Counted from the first letter of the stretch, positions 1 through 5,965 are shown. The stretch: 8,289 nt of DNA from a bacterium (GCA_030698935.1 JAUYLR010000066.1:1-8289), one strand, 5' to 3'. Program-made: numbers and translations. Notes: generated by a model not told the origin, from the letters alone.

Positions 1-2
1 GC

Positions 3-215
3 GGCGGCGCGTTCGCCCTTGTCTCCGGAATGGTTCGCGGCACGGCGAAAGCTCCGGTACCGGCACAGAGAGAGACAGCCGTTTCTGCGTCTGTTGTTCA
101 GGAATCAAAACCTGTTTCTGTCGCCGGCAACTTCAGCGGTACCAAGGACGCGATGCTCTCCGTCGGCGAGACGGAAGGCGGTATCGGGCCGCGCATCGTA
201 GTCTTGCGCTCGTAA
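3..215 (+). CDS. C-terminal fragment of an unidentified protein (start lies outside the window)
   Basis: This reading frame is open from the left edge and stops at TAA 213-215, leaving about 70 C-terminal residues. It is rich in Ala, Val, Ser, Gly and Thr and ends GPRIVVLRS. I do not recognise a family. The composition resembles the low-complexity tail of an exported or membrane-attached protein, but no signal peptide, catalytic motif or definite membrane segment can be seen in this fragment. This frame was preferred over the overlapping Arg-rich frame that stops at 201 because its composition is more protein-like. A hairpin (226-264) and a strong terminator (316-353) follow, which fits the end of a transcription unit. 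An internal ATG at 30 is unlikely to be the true start because the frame is open upstream of it. Confidence 0.55.
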   Translation, partial: GGAFALVSGMVRGTAKAPVPAQRETAVSASVVQESKPVSVAGNFSGTKDAMLSVGETEGGIGPRIVVLRS

Positions 216-225
216 GACTCAATCC

Positions 226-264
226 CCGAGGAGACACCTTGCAAAAGCCAAGGAGTCACCTCGG
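226..264 (+). repeat. Hairpin repeat, left copy, with two A-A mismatches
   Basis: The arms ccgaggagacaccttg (226-241) and caaggagtcacctcgg (249-264) form a 16-position stem broken only by two symmetric A-A mismatches (232/258 and 236/254). The 5' arm shares an exact 15-base direct repeat with 1312-1326. No T-tract follows, so it is not an obvious intrinsic terminator. It lies 10 bp after the stop of the upstream gene. Confidence 0.7.
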
Positions 265-315
265 AAAGACCAGAGTGTCGCCGTCCTTAGCGAAATCTAA
301 AAATCCAGAGTGAAA

Positions 316-353
316 GCAACACAAAACGCCCCGCGAGGGGCGTTTTGTGTTGC
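316..353 (+). terminator. Strong intrinsic terminator, probably bidirectional
   Basis: This is a perfect 17-bp inverted repeat, arms 316-332 and 337-353, closed by a GCGA (GNRA) tetraloop. The A-rich and T-rich ends of the arms (ACAAAACGCCCC and GGGGCGTTTTGT) give a U-tract on either strand. It would end transcription from the upstream + strand gene and insulate the PaaX/Cas2-like gene from read-through. Confidence 0.85.
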
Positions 354-382
354 AGTCTGCCCCTTGCATTCTTGGATGTATG

Positions 383-398
383 CCTATCCACCCTATCC
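383..398 (+). promoter_or_regulatory. Two tandem CCTATCC half-sites upstream of the 36-bp palindrome
   Basis: CCTATCC occurs at 383-389 and 392-398, 9 bp apart. The same heptamer sits in the left half of the downstream palindrome (1114-1120), and TCTATCC is its counterpart in the upstream palindrome (428-434). They may be weaker half-sites for the protein that binds the palindromes. This is inference from base similarity only. Confidence 0.3.
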
Positions 399-417
399 GC
401 AGTGTATAAATTTCTCT

Positions 418-453
418 GTTCCTTATTCTATCCGGCCGGATATAATAAGGAAC
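418..453 (+). promoter_or_regulatory. 36-bp palindrome, upstream copy: probable operator overlapping the promoter
   Basis: The left half GTTCCTTATTCTATCCGG is mirrored by the right half with one mismatch (17 of 18 pairs). The core TATCCGGCCGGATA is a perfect dyad. The palindrome ends at 453, directly before the ATG at 454, and contains the -10 box. A dimeric winged-helix repressor bound here would block transcription start. It differs from the copy at 1105-1140 at 2 of 36 positions. Confidence 0.75.
441..446 (+). promoter_or_regulatory. -10 box (TATAAT) of the PaaX/Cas2-like gene
   Basis: TATAAT matches the consensus perfectly and ends 7 bp before the ATG at 454, so transcription would begin at or next to the start codon (leaderless mRNA). 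No convincing -35 hexamer lies at the usual spacing. The box occupies the one position where the palindrome departs from symmetry: a fully symmetric arm would read TAGAAT. Confidence 0.6.
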
Positions 454-1062
454 ATGACAGGGACTCTCAATGGCGGTCAAAACAGCATAGAAAGCAGAGT
501 TAAATCACGCGCAAGGCGCGAAAGGATTCAGGACATCGTATTGCGAACACTATTTCTTGCATCGGCGGTCGGTATCATGATGGCCGCACCGAATTCGGCG
601 CGTCTCCTTCGCTATTTCCAGAAATATTTGGAAAAAAGAGATACTACATTGGGCCGCCGAATCAGCCAAGCATATACAAGACTCAAGGAAAAAGGCATGA
701 TTGAGAAAAAAGAAAACGGCGCGTTCCGCCTCACAAAGAAAGGGGAGGAGCGCGCCGCCGCACTTCAGATGCTTGACCTTACGCAGAAGCCTCTGTTGCG
801 TTGGGACAGGAAATGGCGCATCGTCATCTTTGATATCTGGGAGCGAAGGCACGTCGTTCGCAACCGACTCCGCGAGTTGCTCAAGCGCAATGGCTTCGTC
901 AAAATCCAAAACAGCGTGTGGGCGTATCCTTACGATTGCGAAGAGCTGTTCGCTTTTCTACGGACCTATCTGTCCCTCGGCCGCGGCATGCTGTACATCG
1001 TAGCCGATGAGATAGAAGGTGATTCACAGTTGAGAAAACATTTCAAGCTTCCCGCCACCTGA
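454..1062 (+). CDS. PaaX-like regulator: winged helix-turn-helix plus Cas2-like domain
   Basis: This 202-residue protein has an N-terminal winged helix (about residues 21-105, with a recognition-helix region near 65-80 and a wing ending FRLTKKGEER). A C-terminal ferredoxin-fold domain follows (about 115-200), starting WDRKWRIVIFDIWE and continuing with NSVWAYPYDCEELFAFL. This matches the PaaX middle domain, which is homologous to Cas2; such proteins are often labelled Cas2 in CPR genomes. D127 in IVIFDI corresponds to the Cas2 first-strand aspartate. The C-terminal domain of full PaaX (about 300 residues) is absent. A GTG at 310 is in frame but would translate through the terminator and operator, so ATG 454, directly after TATAAT and the palindrome, was chosen. 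No cas1 or CRISPR array is present. A transcriptional repressor that controls itself is the simplest role; nuclease or mobile-element function cannot be excluded. Confidence 0.8.
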   Translation: MTGTLNGGQNSIESRVKSRARRERIQDIVLRTLFLASAVGIMMAAPNSARLLRYFQKYLEKRDTTLGRRISQAYTRLKEKGMIEKKENGAFRLTKKGEERAAALQMLDLTQKPLLRWDRKWRIVIFDIWERRHVVRNRLRELLKRNGFVKIQNSVWAYPYDCEELFAFLRTYLSLGRGMLYIVADEIEGDSQLRKHFKLPAT

Positions 1063-1104
1063 TTCTGTTTACATTTCCGCTATTATTATTCACACCGCGT
1101 TGCT

Positions 1105-1140
1105 GTTCCTTATCCTATCCGGCCGGATAGAATAAGGAAC
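1105..1140. repeat. 36-bp palindrome, downstream copy
   Basis: The halves GTTCCTTATCCTATCCGG and its mirror match at 17 of 18 pairs. It is identical to the upstream copy at 34 of 36 positions and begins 43 bases past the stop of the PaaX/Cas2-like gene. It lacks the TATAAT variant (this arm reads TAGAAT), so it is probably a binding or recombination site rather than a promoter. A TATTAT at 1081-1086 just upstream could be a weak -10 box for untranslated RNA. Confidence 0.75.
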
Positions 1141-1311
1141 AGGCAAATCGCGGTACAGTAACACGCGGTAAAACGACTGATAGGCGCTTGTCCGTTGCAA
1201 AGGACACGGCGCAGGCAGATACGCCTGTCTGCGAGCGTCTGCCTGTGCGTGGCCGCACGCAGACAGGTACTCGCTCAGGCAGGCACGCAAAGCCAAGGAG
1301 TCCGTAATTTT
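1141..1311. other. Gene-free stretch rich in stem-loops
   Basis: No credible gene was found here. A 77-codon minus-strand frame (1090-1323) only reads through the palindrome and repeats. The stretch contains a stem-loop (gcgc 1184-1187 with 1209-1212, and tgtcc 1189-1193 with ggaca 1202-1206), a longer imperfect inverted repeat (1223-1284), and the segment gcaaagccaaggagtc (1287-1302), which repeats the loop and 3' arm of the left hairpin (241-257) with one A missing. It may be a structured RNA or decayed repeat DNA. Confidence 0.5.
1223..1284. repeat. Long imperfect inverted repeat (GCCTGTCTGCG type)
   Basis: The arm 1223-1251, beginning gcctgtctgcgagcg, pairs with 1256-1284, ending cgctcaggcaggc. 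The innermost pairing is gcgtg with cacgc, and small bulges interrupt the stem. Related units (caggcag, gcctgtg) recur in tandem around it. It looks like a dispersed intergenic palindrome family rather than a terminator, since no T-tract flanks it. Confidence 0.55.
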
Positions 1312-1350
1312 CCGAGGAGACACCTTCCTACTGCGAGGGAGTCATCTCGG
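1312..1350 (+). repeat. Hairpin repeat, right copy, with two A-A mismatches
   Basis: The arms ccgaggagacaccttc (1312-1327) and gagggagtcatctcgg (1335-1350) form the same 16-position stem as 226-264, with A-A mismatches at the same two positions (1318/1344 and 1322/1340). The innermost pair changes from G-C to C-G, and two pairs become G-T wobbles, so pairing is kept. It lies 9 bp past the thrS stop, in the same orientation as the left copy although its neighbouring gene runs the other way. Confidence 0.7.
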
Positions 1351-1359
1351 AAGCTATAA

Positions 1360-2607
1360 TCACAGGGCCCGAGAGGAAATTTCTTCTTTCAGCCTGCGGA
1401 TAATCTCTTCCACCGCAAGGGCGCCGATTTTTCCTTTACCCCTGCTTTCCAGCGTTGCCGTTTTTGATTTTATTTCTTCATCGCCGACGACGAGCACATA
1501 AGAAACCTTTTCCGTCTTTGCGTTCCGGATGCGCTTGCCGAGCGTTTCCGAGGAATCATCAAGCTCCGCGCGGATGCCCGCATCGCGCAATGCTTCAAAC
1601 ACCTCCTTCGCATATCCGGCCTGACGCTCCGACACGGGAATGACCCGCGCCTGCACCGGCGAGAGCCAGAGGGGGAAGGCACCGGCGTAATGCTCAATAA
1701 GAAATGCCATCAGACGCTCTATCGCCCCGATGGACGAGCGGTGCACGACGAACGCGCATTTTTGCGTGCCGTCTTGGCCGGTGTATGTGAGATGAAATCT
1801 GTCGGTCATGCAGAAATCATACTGAACCGTAAAAGCGGTATCCTCTTTTCCGTTTGCATTTTTCATCTGAATATCAATTTTCGGGCCGTAGAATGCGGCC
1901 TCGTCTCTTGCTTCCGCGAATGTGCACCCGCGCTTTACAAGAAGCTCGCGCAGAAGCGTTTCGCTCTTTTCCCACGCGGCGTCATTCTCGTAGTATTTTT
2001 CGCGGTTCTTTCTGTCTCCAAGAGAAAGGCGGTAGCTGTAATCTTTCCCCTGCACGAGACCGAATACCTGCGACGCGTACTCAATGAGATCCAACGCTTT
2101 CCCGATTTCTTCTCCGGCCTGTTCTTCGGAGGCGCAGATGATGTGGGCATCGGCAAGGCAGAACGCGCGCGCGCGCTGCAATCCCATCAGTTCCCCCGAC
2201 TGCTCAAAGCGGTACAGCTGTGCAAGTTCCGCAATGCGCATGGGGAGCTCGCGGTAACTGCGCGGGCGCGACAGGTAGAGTTGGAAATGGTGCGGGCATG
2301 TCATCGGGCGGAGCATGAATTTCTCGTCTTCCACCTCAATGGGGGCGAACATTGAATCCTTGTAGTGGGGGTAGTGGCCGGATTTAATGTAGAGGTCCAA
2401 TTTGGCGATATCAGGCGTTTTCACGTGCAAGTAGCCGCGCTTGATTTCCTCGTCAATGATAAAGCGCTCCAGCTCGCGCCGGATTGCTGCGCCTTTTGCC
2501 GTGAACATCGGGAGCCCTTTTCCGACAACTTCGTCTATATAAAAGAGGTCCAACTCTCTCCCAAGTTTTTTGTGGTCGTTGGGCTCTGGCGCATCTGGTT
2601 TATTCAT
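1360..2607 (-). CDS. thrS: Threonyl-tRNA synthetase, compact form without editing domain
   Basis: This cytoplasmic class II synthetase attaches threonine to tRNA-Thr. The 415 residues comprise the catalytic core (about 15-315) and the anticodon-binding domain (about 318-412); the N-terminal TGS and editing domains of the roughly 640-residue bacterial form are missing. Zinc ligands are visible as C104 (PMTCPHHF), H155 (ADAHIIC) and H289 (VVHRSSIG). Other conserved points are H78 in KSGHY, motif 2 R133 in YRFEQSGEL, Y240 in FYGPKID and motif 3 R298. The usual FTQDDAH stretch reads FCLADAH (149-155), replacing the conserved Gln while keeping the last Asp and His. The gene starts 10 bp after the dnaE stop with no clear Shine-Dalgarno site, so it is probably cotranscribed and translationally coupled. 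The stop is TGA. Confidence 0.95.
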   Translation of the reverse strand: MNKPDAPEPNDHKKLGRELDLFYIDEVVGKGLPMFTAKGAAIRRELERFIIDEEIKRGYLHVKTPDIAKLDLYIKSGHYPHYKDSMFAPIEVEDEKFMLRPMTCPHHFQLYLSRPRSYRELPMRIAELAQLYRFEQSGELMGLQRARAFCLADAHIICASEEQAGEEIGKALDLIEYASQVFGLVQGKDYSYRLSLGDRKNREKYYENDAAWEKSETLLRELLVKRGCTFAEARDEAAFYGPKIDIQMKNANGKEDTAFTVQYDFCMTDRFHLTYTGQDGTQKCAFVVHRSSIGAIERLMAFLIEHYAGAFPLWLSPVQARVIPVSERQAGYAKEVFEALRDAGIRAELDDSSETLGKRIRNAKTEKVSYVLVVGDEEIKSKTATLESRGKGKIGALAVEEIIRRLKEEISSRAL

Positions 2608-2617
2608 GGTTCCAATA

Positions 2618-5600
2618 TTACAGTGATTTCACACGTTCAACAACAAATGAGGACTCGCCGTTGCGCAGTGAAAACTTGCCTTTGAGCATGACGCAGGTGC
2701 CCGCGACAATAAGAGTTTCATTTTCTTTGAGCGTCCGCGGGAACACGACAATTTCCACGGACCCCGAATAATCCGAAAGGCGGCCGAAAACCATTTTCTC
2801 GCCGTTCTTCGTGAGAATGTATTGGAGGTTTTCCAAGAGTCCCGCGATGACAGTCTCCGCGCCCTTGGGGAATTTCTCTTTCGCCTCCATAATACCCATC
2901 TTTTGTTTTTTGAGCTTTTCTTTATGCGCGTCCAAGGGGTGCCCCGATACATACAGTCCGAGAAGCTCTTTTTCCCACGTAAGCCGCTCTGTCATCGTTG
3001 CCGAAGGAGCGTTTCTAAGTGTTAGTACGGCGGGTGAGAGTACACCTCCGCCCAAGGCGGATCCGCCTTGGGCGGAGAAGAGGGAACTCTGGTTCGCGGG
3101 GATACCGGTGTGTTCGCGGTGAAAACTTAACAGCAGGTCAATGTTGGCGAGGAGTTTTCCGCGGGAATCTGGTGCGGATGCAGTGCCCGAGGAGACCCCG
3201 GTACCATCCTCCTTCGGAGGAGCTACGGGGCAGGCACCTCCTGCAAGTTCATCCAGCGCTCCGCATTTGATAAGCGACTCAAGTGATTTTTTGTTCAGGT
3301 TCCTGTCGGGAACGCGGCGCAGAAAATCAGCGACATCAGAAAAAGCCCCGCCTGATTCCACGGCTTTCATTATTGAGTCCGCAACGCCGGTACCGAAATT
3401 CTTTATGGAATATAAACCGAACCTGATGCTCGTGTCGCCTGCCCCGTTAGAAGTCGCGCCCGCGCTTGCGCGCCCGAAGGGCCTTGGGGGCGGGCTACTT
3501 CTAACGGGGTCAACCACGGTGAAATTCCCCTGGCTTTCGTTTACCGCCGGCGGCAGAATTTTAAGCCCCATGCGCACGCATTCGGCGACGACCTGCGCGA
3601 CCTTATCCACGTCGCCGGCATCCGCAGTGAGGACGGAAGCCATGTAGTCCACTGGGAAATTAGCCTTCATGTAAGCCGTTTTATAGGCAAGATTGCCGTA
3701 CGAAGCCGCGTGCGCCTTATTGAAACCGTACGCGGCAAAGGTTTCTATCTGTTCCCAGAGTTTCTGAACGAGCACTTCTTTCATTCCGTGCTTGATGCAT
3801 CCGCGGGTGAATTTCTCTTTTTGCGCGCGCATTTCAACGGGGATTTTCTTTCCCATCGCCTTGCGGAATTTGTCCGCCTCCAGCCACGTATAACCGGCTA
3901 TTTTTGTCGCGATCTCCAGAACGTCGTCCTGATAGGTAATGACGCCGTATGAATTTTTGAGTATCGCTTCCATACGCGGGTCCAGATATTTGACCTGTTC
4001 CGGATGTTTTTTGCGCTCTATGTAATTTGGAATGAAAGCCATGGGGCCGGGGCGGTAGAGCGCGACCATCGCATTGATGTCGTGAATGGATGAGGGTTCC
4101 AAATCAATGAGGTGGCTCGTCATGCCCGCGCTCGCGAGCTGGAATACGCCGAGTGTTTCTCCGCGCCCGAGCATCTCGTATGTTTTTTTGTCGTCAAGCG
4201 GAAGGCGGTCCAAATCAACTTTGATGCCGAGGCGCTTTTCTACGCGCACGATGGAGTCCGCAAGGACGGAAAGGTTGGTGAGTCCCAAAAAGTCAAACTT
4301 CAGAAGTCCCGCTTCTTCAACCGCATACATGTCGTATTGCGTTATCTTTTTTCCGCCCTTCGGGTCCCGTTGAACCGGCATATATTCCGTCACCGGTTTC
4401 GGCGCGATGACGACGCCGGCGGCATGCACGCCCATGTGCCGCGCGTTTCCTTCAATCGTGCGGGCCAAATCCAGTACCTCCCGCGCGTCGGGGTCGCGCT
4501 TGTACATTTCCTTGAGCTCCGGCGTCTCTTCAAGAGCGCCGTCTATGGTTACGGGGAACCCCTGCTTGCCGAAGGGAATGAGCTTCGCGATGGTGTCTCC
4601 GATGCCGTATGCGTGGCCGAGAGCGCGCGAAACATCGCGCACCGCCGCGCGCGCCATCATCGTCCCGAATGTTCCGATTTGCGCGACGTGCTCGTCCCCG
4701 TATTTTTCGCGCACGTAATCAATGAGCTCGTCGCGCCGGTTATCCGCGAGGTCCATATCAATATCGGGCGGCGAGGGGCGCTCCGGATTCAGGAATCTTT
4801 CAAACGGAAGCTGGTACTCTATCGGGTTTACCGTGGTAATGCCGGAGAGGTAAGAAACGAGAGAACCCGCGGCGGAACCTCGCGTGTTCGTGAGTATCCC
4901 TTTCTCCCTCGCGTGGCGCAACAAATCCGCGACGACGAGAAAGTACGGCGAGTAGCCTTTATTTCCTATGACCGAGAGTTCATATTCCACGCGCTCTTTG
5001 TTCTTCTCGTTTGCCGGCATGTTGCGTTCCTTGAACCCGTCGTAGGCGAGCTTCCGCAACATTTCATCGTGAGAGGTTCCTTCCGGAACGGGGAATTTGG
5101 GGAAGACCCACGTGCCCAATTTCAGTTCCAGATTGCACGCATCGGCTATCCGTACCGAATTTTGCAGAGCCTCGGGGAAATCCGCAAAGTTCTTTATCAC
5201 CGTCGCCCGCGGGAGAAAAGAAAAGTCGGGCGCGTTTTCAACCGCGTCGCGATTGAGGACTCCCGCGGTGCGGATTTTGTCCACGAGTTCGCGCGCGACG
5301 GAGTCCTCTTTTTTCATGTAGTAAACTTCCTGTCCTGCGACAAGTGCGATGTGCGCATCATGCGCGAGAGATGCGACGCTCTTCATCAGCGCCTCGTGGC
5401 CCTCTATTTCCGGGTGGTGCGTGATTTCCGCGTAGCAGTCGGCGCCGAAGACAGAGGCAAACCACGCAAGCGATTCTTTCGCGCGCCCGTTTGCCTTGTC
5501 GCGGAGCGCGCGCGAATGCTCGCCGTCTATCGCGGGAAGGATTGCAATTAACCCGTCTCGGTGCAGTTCAATCAGCGCGCGGTCAATGCGCGGACGCACA

Positions 5601-5959
5601 AAAAATCCTTCCAGATACGATTTCGTTACGAGCTGAATGAGGTTCCGGTATCCTTCCCTGTTTTTTGCGAGAAGCACGAGCCGCGTGGAGGAATCGTCAA
5701 CGCGGTATTCTTTGTCGTGACGTGTGCGCGGTGCGACATAGAAATCCACCCCGATGATGGGCTTGATGCCTTTTTCTTTGCACTCTTTATAAAAGGAGAT
5801 GGCACCGTAGAGATTGCCGTTGTCGGTGAGCGCGAGCGACCTCGCTCCGTCTGCGGCCGCAGTGTCAACCAGCGCGGGAATCTGCGGCAGAGCCTCAAGC
5901 AGGGAATAGTGCGAGTGGGTGTGGAGGTGAACGAAATCCTGTTCTTCGGCAGACGACAT
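2618..5959 (-). CDS. dnaE: DNA polymerase III alpha subunit, with three palindrome-encoded inserts
   Basis: This is the replicative polymerase catalytic subunit, 1113 residues (E. coli 1160). The PHP domain (about 8-280) has FVHLHTHSHYSLL and a TDNGNL motif with Asn where active PHP domains often have His. The catalytic aspartates are D401 and D403 in PDIDMD and D556 in KFDFLGL. Other landmarks are RGSAAGSLVSYLSG (360-373) and YGFNKAHAASYGN (744-756). A helix-hairpin-helix region follows (about 846-905), then an OB fold (about 1034-1113). No C-terminal tau-binding extension is seen. Residues about 817-840, 907-931 and 961-972 are low-complexity inserts encoded by inverted repeats; the first two lie where relatives are short. 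The start is ATG, 6 bp downstream of TATACT, so the mRNA is probably leaderless. It heads the dnaE-thrS unit. Confidence 0.95.
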   Translation of the reverse strand: MSSAEEQDFVHLHTHSHYSLLEALPQIPALVDTAAADGARSLALTDNGNLYGAISFYKECKEKGIKPIIGVDFYVAPRTRHDKEYRVDDSSTRLVLLAKNREGYRNLIQLVTKSYLEGFFVRPRIDRALIELHRDGLIAILPAIDGEHSRALRDKANGRAKESLAWFASVFGADCYAEITHHPEIEGHEALMKSVASLAHDAHIALVAGQEVYYMKKEDSVARELVDKIRTAGVLNRDAVENAPDFSFLPRATVIKNFADFPEALQNSVRIADACNLELKLGTWVFPKFPVPEGTSHDEMLRKLAYDGFKERNMPANEKNKERVEYELSVIGNKGYSPYFLVVADLLRHAREKGILTNTRGSAAGSLVSYLSGITTVNPIEYQLPFERFLNPERPSPPDIDMDLADNRRDELIDYVREKYGDEHVAQIGTFGTMMARAAVRDVSRALGHAYGIGDTIAKLIPFGKQGFPVTIDGALEETPELKEMYKRDPDAREVLDLARTIEGNARHMGVHAAGVVIAPKPVTEYMPVQRDPKGGKKITQYDMYAVEEAGLLKFDFLGLTNLSVLADSIVRVEKRLGIKVDLDRLPLDDKKTYEMLGRGETLGVFQLASAGMTSHLIDLEPSSIHDINAMVALYRPGPMAFIPNYIERKKHPEQVKYLDPRMEAILKNSYGVITYQDDVLEIATKIAGYTWLEADKFRKAMGKKIPVEMRAQKEKFTRGCIKHGMKEVLVQKLWEQIETFAAYGFNKAHAASYGNLAYKTAYMKANFPVDYMASVLTADAGDVDKVAQVVAECVRMGLKILPPAVNESQGNFTVVDPVRSSPPPRPFGRASAGATSNGAGDTSIRFGLYSIKNFGTGVADSIMKAVESGGAFSDVADFLRRVPDRNLNKKSLESLIKCGALDELAGGACPVAPPKEDGTGVSSGTASAPDSRGKLLANIDLLLSFHREHTGIPANQSSLFSAQGGSALGGGVLSPAVLTLRNAPSATMTERLTWEKELLGLYVSGHPLDAHKEKLKKQKMGIMEAKEKFPKGAETVIAGLLENLQYILTKNGEKMVFGRLSDYSGSVEIVVFPRTLKENETLIVAGTCVMLKGKFSLRNGESSFVVERVKSL
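3046..3077. repeat. Perfect 32-bp palindrome inside dnaE
   Basis: The half ctccgcccaaggcgga is mirrored exactly. On the minus strand it encodes about residues 961-972 of DnaE, read as FSAQGGSALGGG, in the variable linker before the conserved ELLGLYVSGHPL. The related unit tccgcctttggcgga lies between rnhB and rpmF (6907-6921), suggesting a dispersed palindrome family. Confidence 0.75.
3183..3237. repeat. Imperfect palindromic repeat inside dnaE (GTAGCTCCTCC type)
   Basis: The core tcctcc-ttc-ggagga (3207-3221) extends through interrupted pairing of ccccg/gta (3196-3203) with tac/gggg (3224-3230) and outer gtgcc/ggcac arms. It encodes about DnaE residues 908-926, inside a Gly/Pro/Ser-rich stretch between CGALDELA and GKLLANIDLLL, which are nearly adjacent in E. 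coli DnaE. The 10-mer ccgaggagac (3187-3196) also begins the hairpins at 226 and 1312. Confidence 0.6.
3442..3509. repeat. 68-bp inverted repeat inside dnaE (CCCCGTTAGAAGT arms)
   Basis: Perfect 13-bp arms ccccgttagaagt (3442-3454) and acttctaacgggg (3497-3509) enclose a GC-rich interior with smaller stems such as gcgcttgcgc. On the minus strand it encodes residues 817-840, including RSSPPPRPFGRASAGATSNG. It sits between NFTVV and IRFGLYSIKN, where other DnaE proteins usually have a short turn. The reading frame is preserved. Confidence 0.75.
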
Positions 5960-5965
5960 GGTGCC

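Noticed and set aside
226..264. Intrinsic terminator of the upstream gene
   Set aside because: There is no T-tract after the stem, and the stem contains two conserved mismatches. The hairpin at 316-353 is a far better terminator.
310..453. Longer PaaX/Cas2-like protein starting at GTG 310
   Set aside because: It would translate through a perfect terminator hairpin and the palindromic operator, and those 48 residues resemble no part of the family.
256..480. A 74-codon minus-strand gene upstream of the PaaX/Cas2-like gene
   Set aside because: It crosses the terminator and the operator and is made mostly of palindrome-derived residues.
418..1140. CRISPR array with an associated cas2 gene (36-bp repeats beside a Cas2-fold gene)
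   Set aside because: Only two copies exist, separated by a whole gene rather than by spacers; the repeats are full-length palindromes; no cas1 or effector is present; and the protein carries a winged helix, as PaaX does.
1090..1323. A 77-codon minus-strand gene
   Set aside because: It reads through the palindrome and the imperfect inverted repeats, which explain its repetitive sequence. No promoter or family resemblance was seen.
1690..2355. A 221-codon open frame on the + strand
   Set aside because: It is the antisense shadow of thrS, which has all class II motifs over the same bases.
4112..5551. A 479-codon open frame on the + strand
   Set aside because: It lies antisense to dnaE, whose motifs are unmistakable. 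The frame is long because of GC-rich codon bias and has no recognisable protein features.
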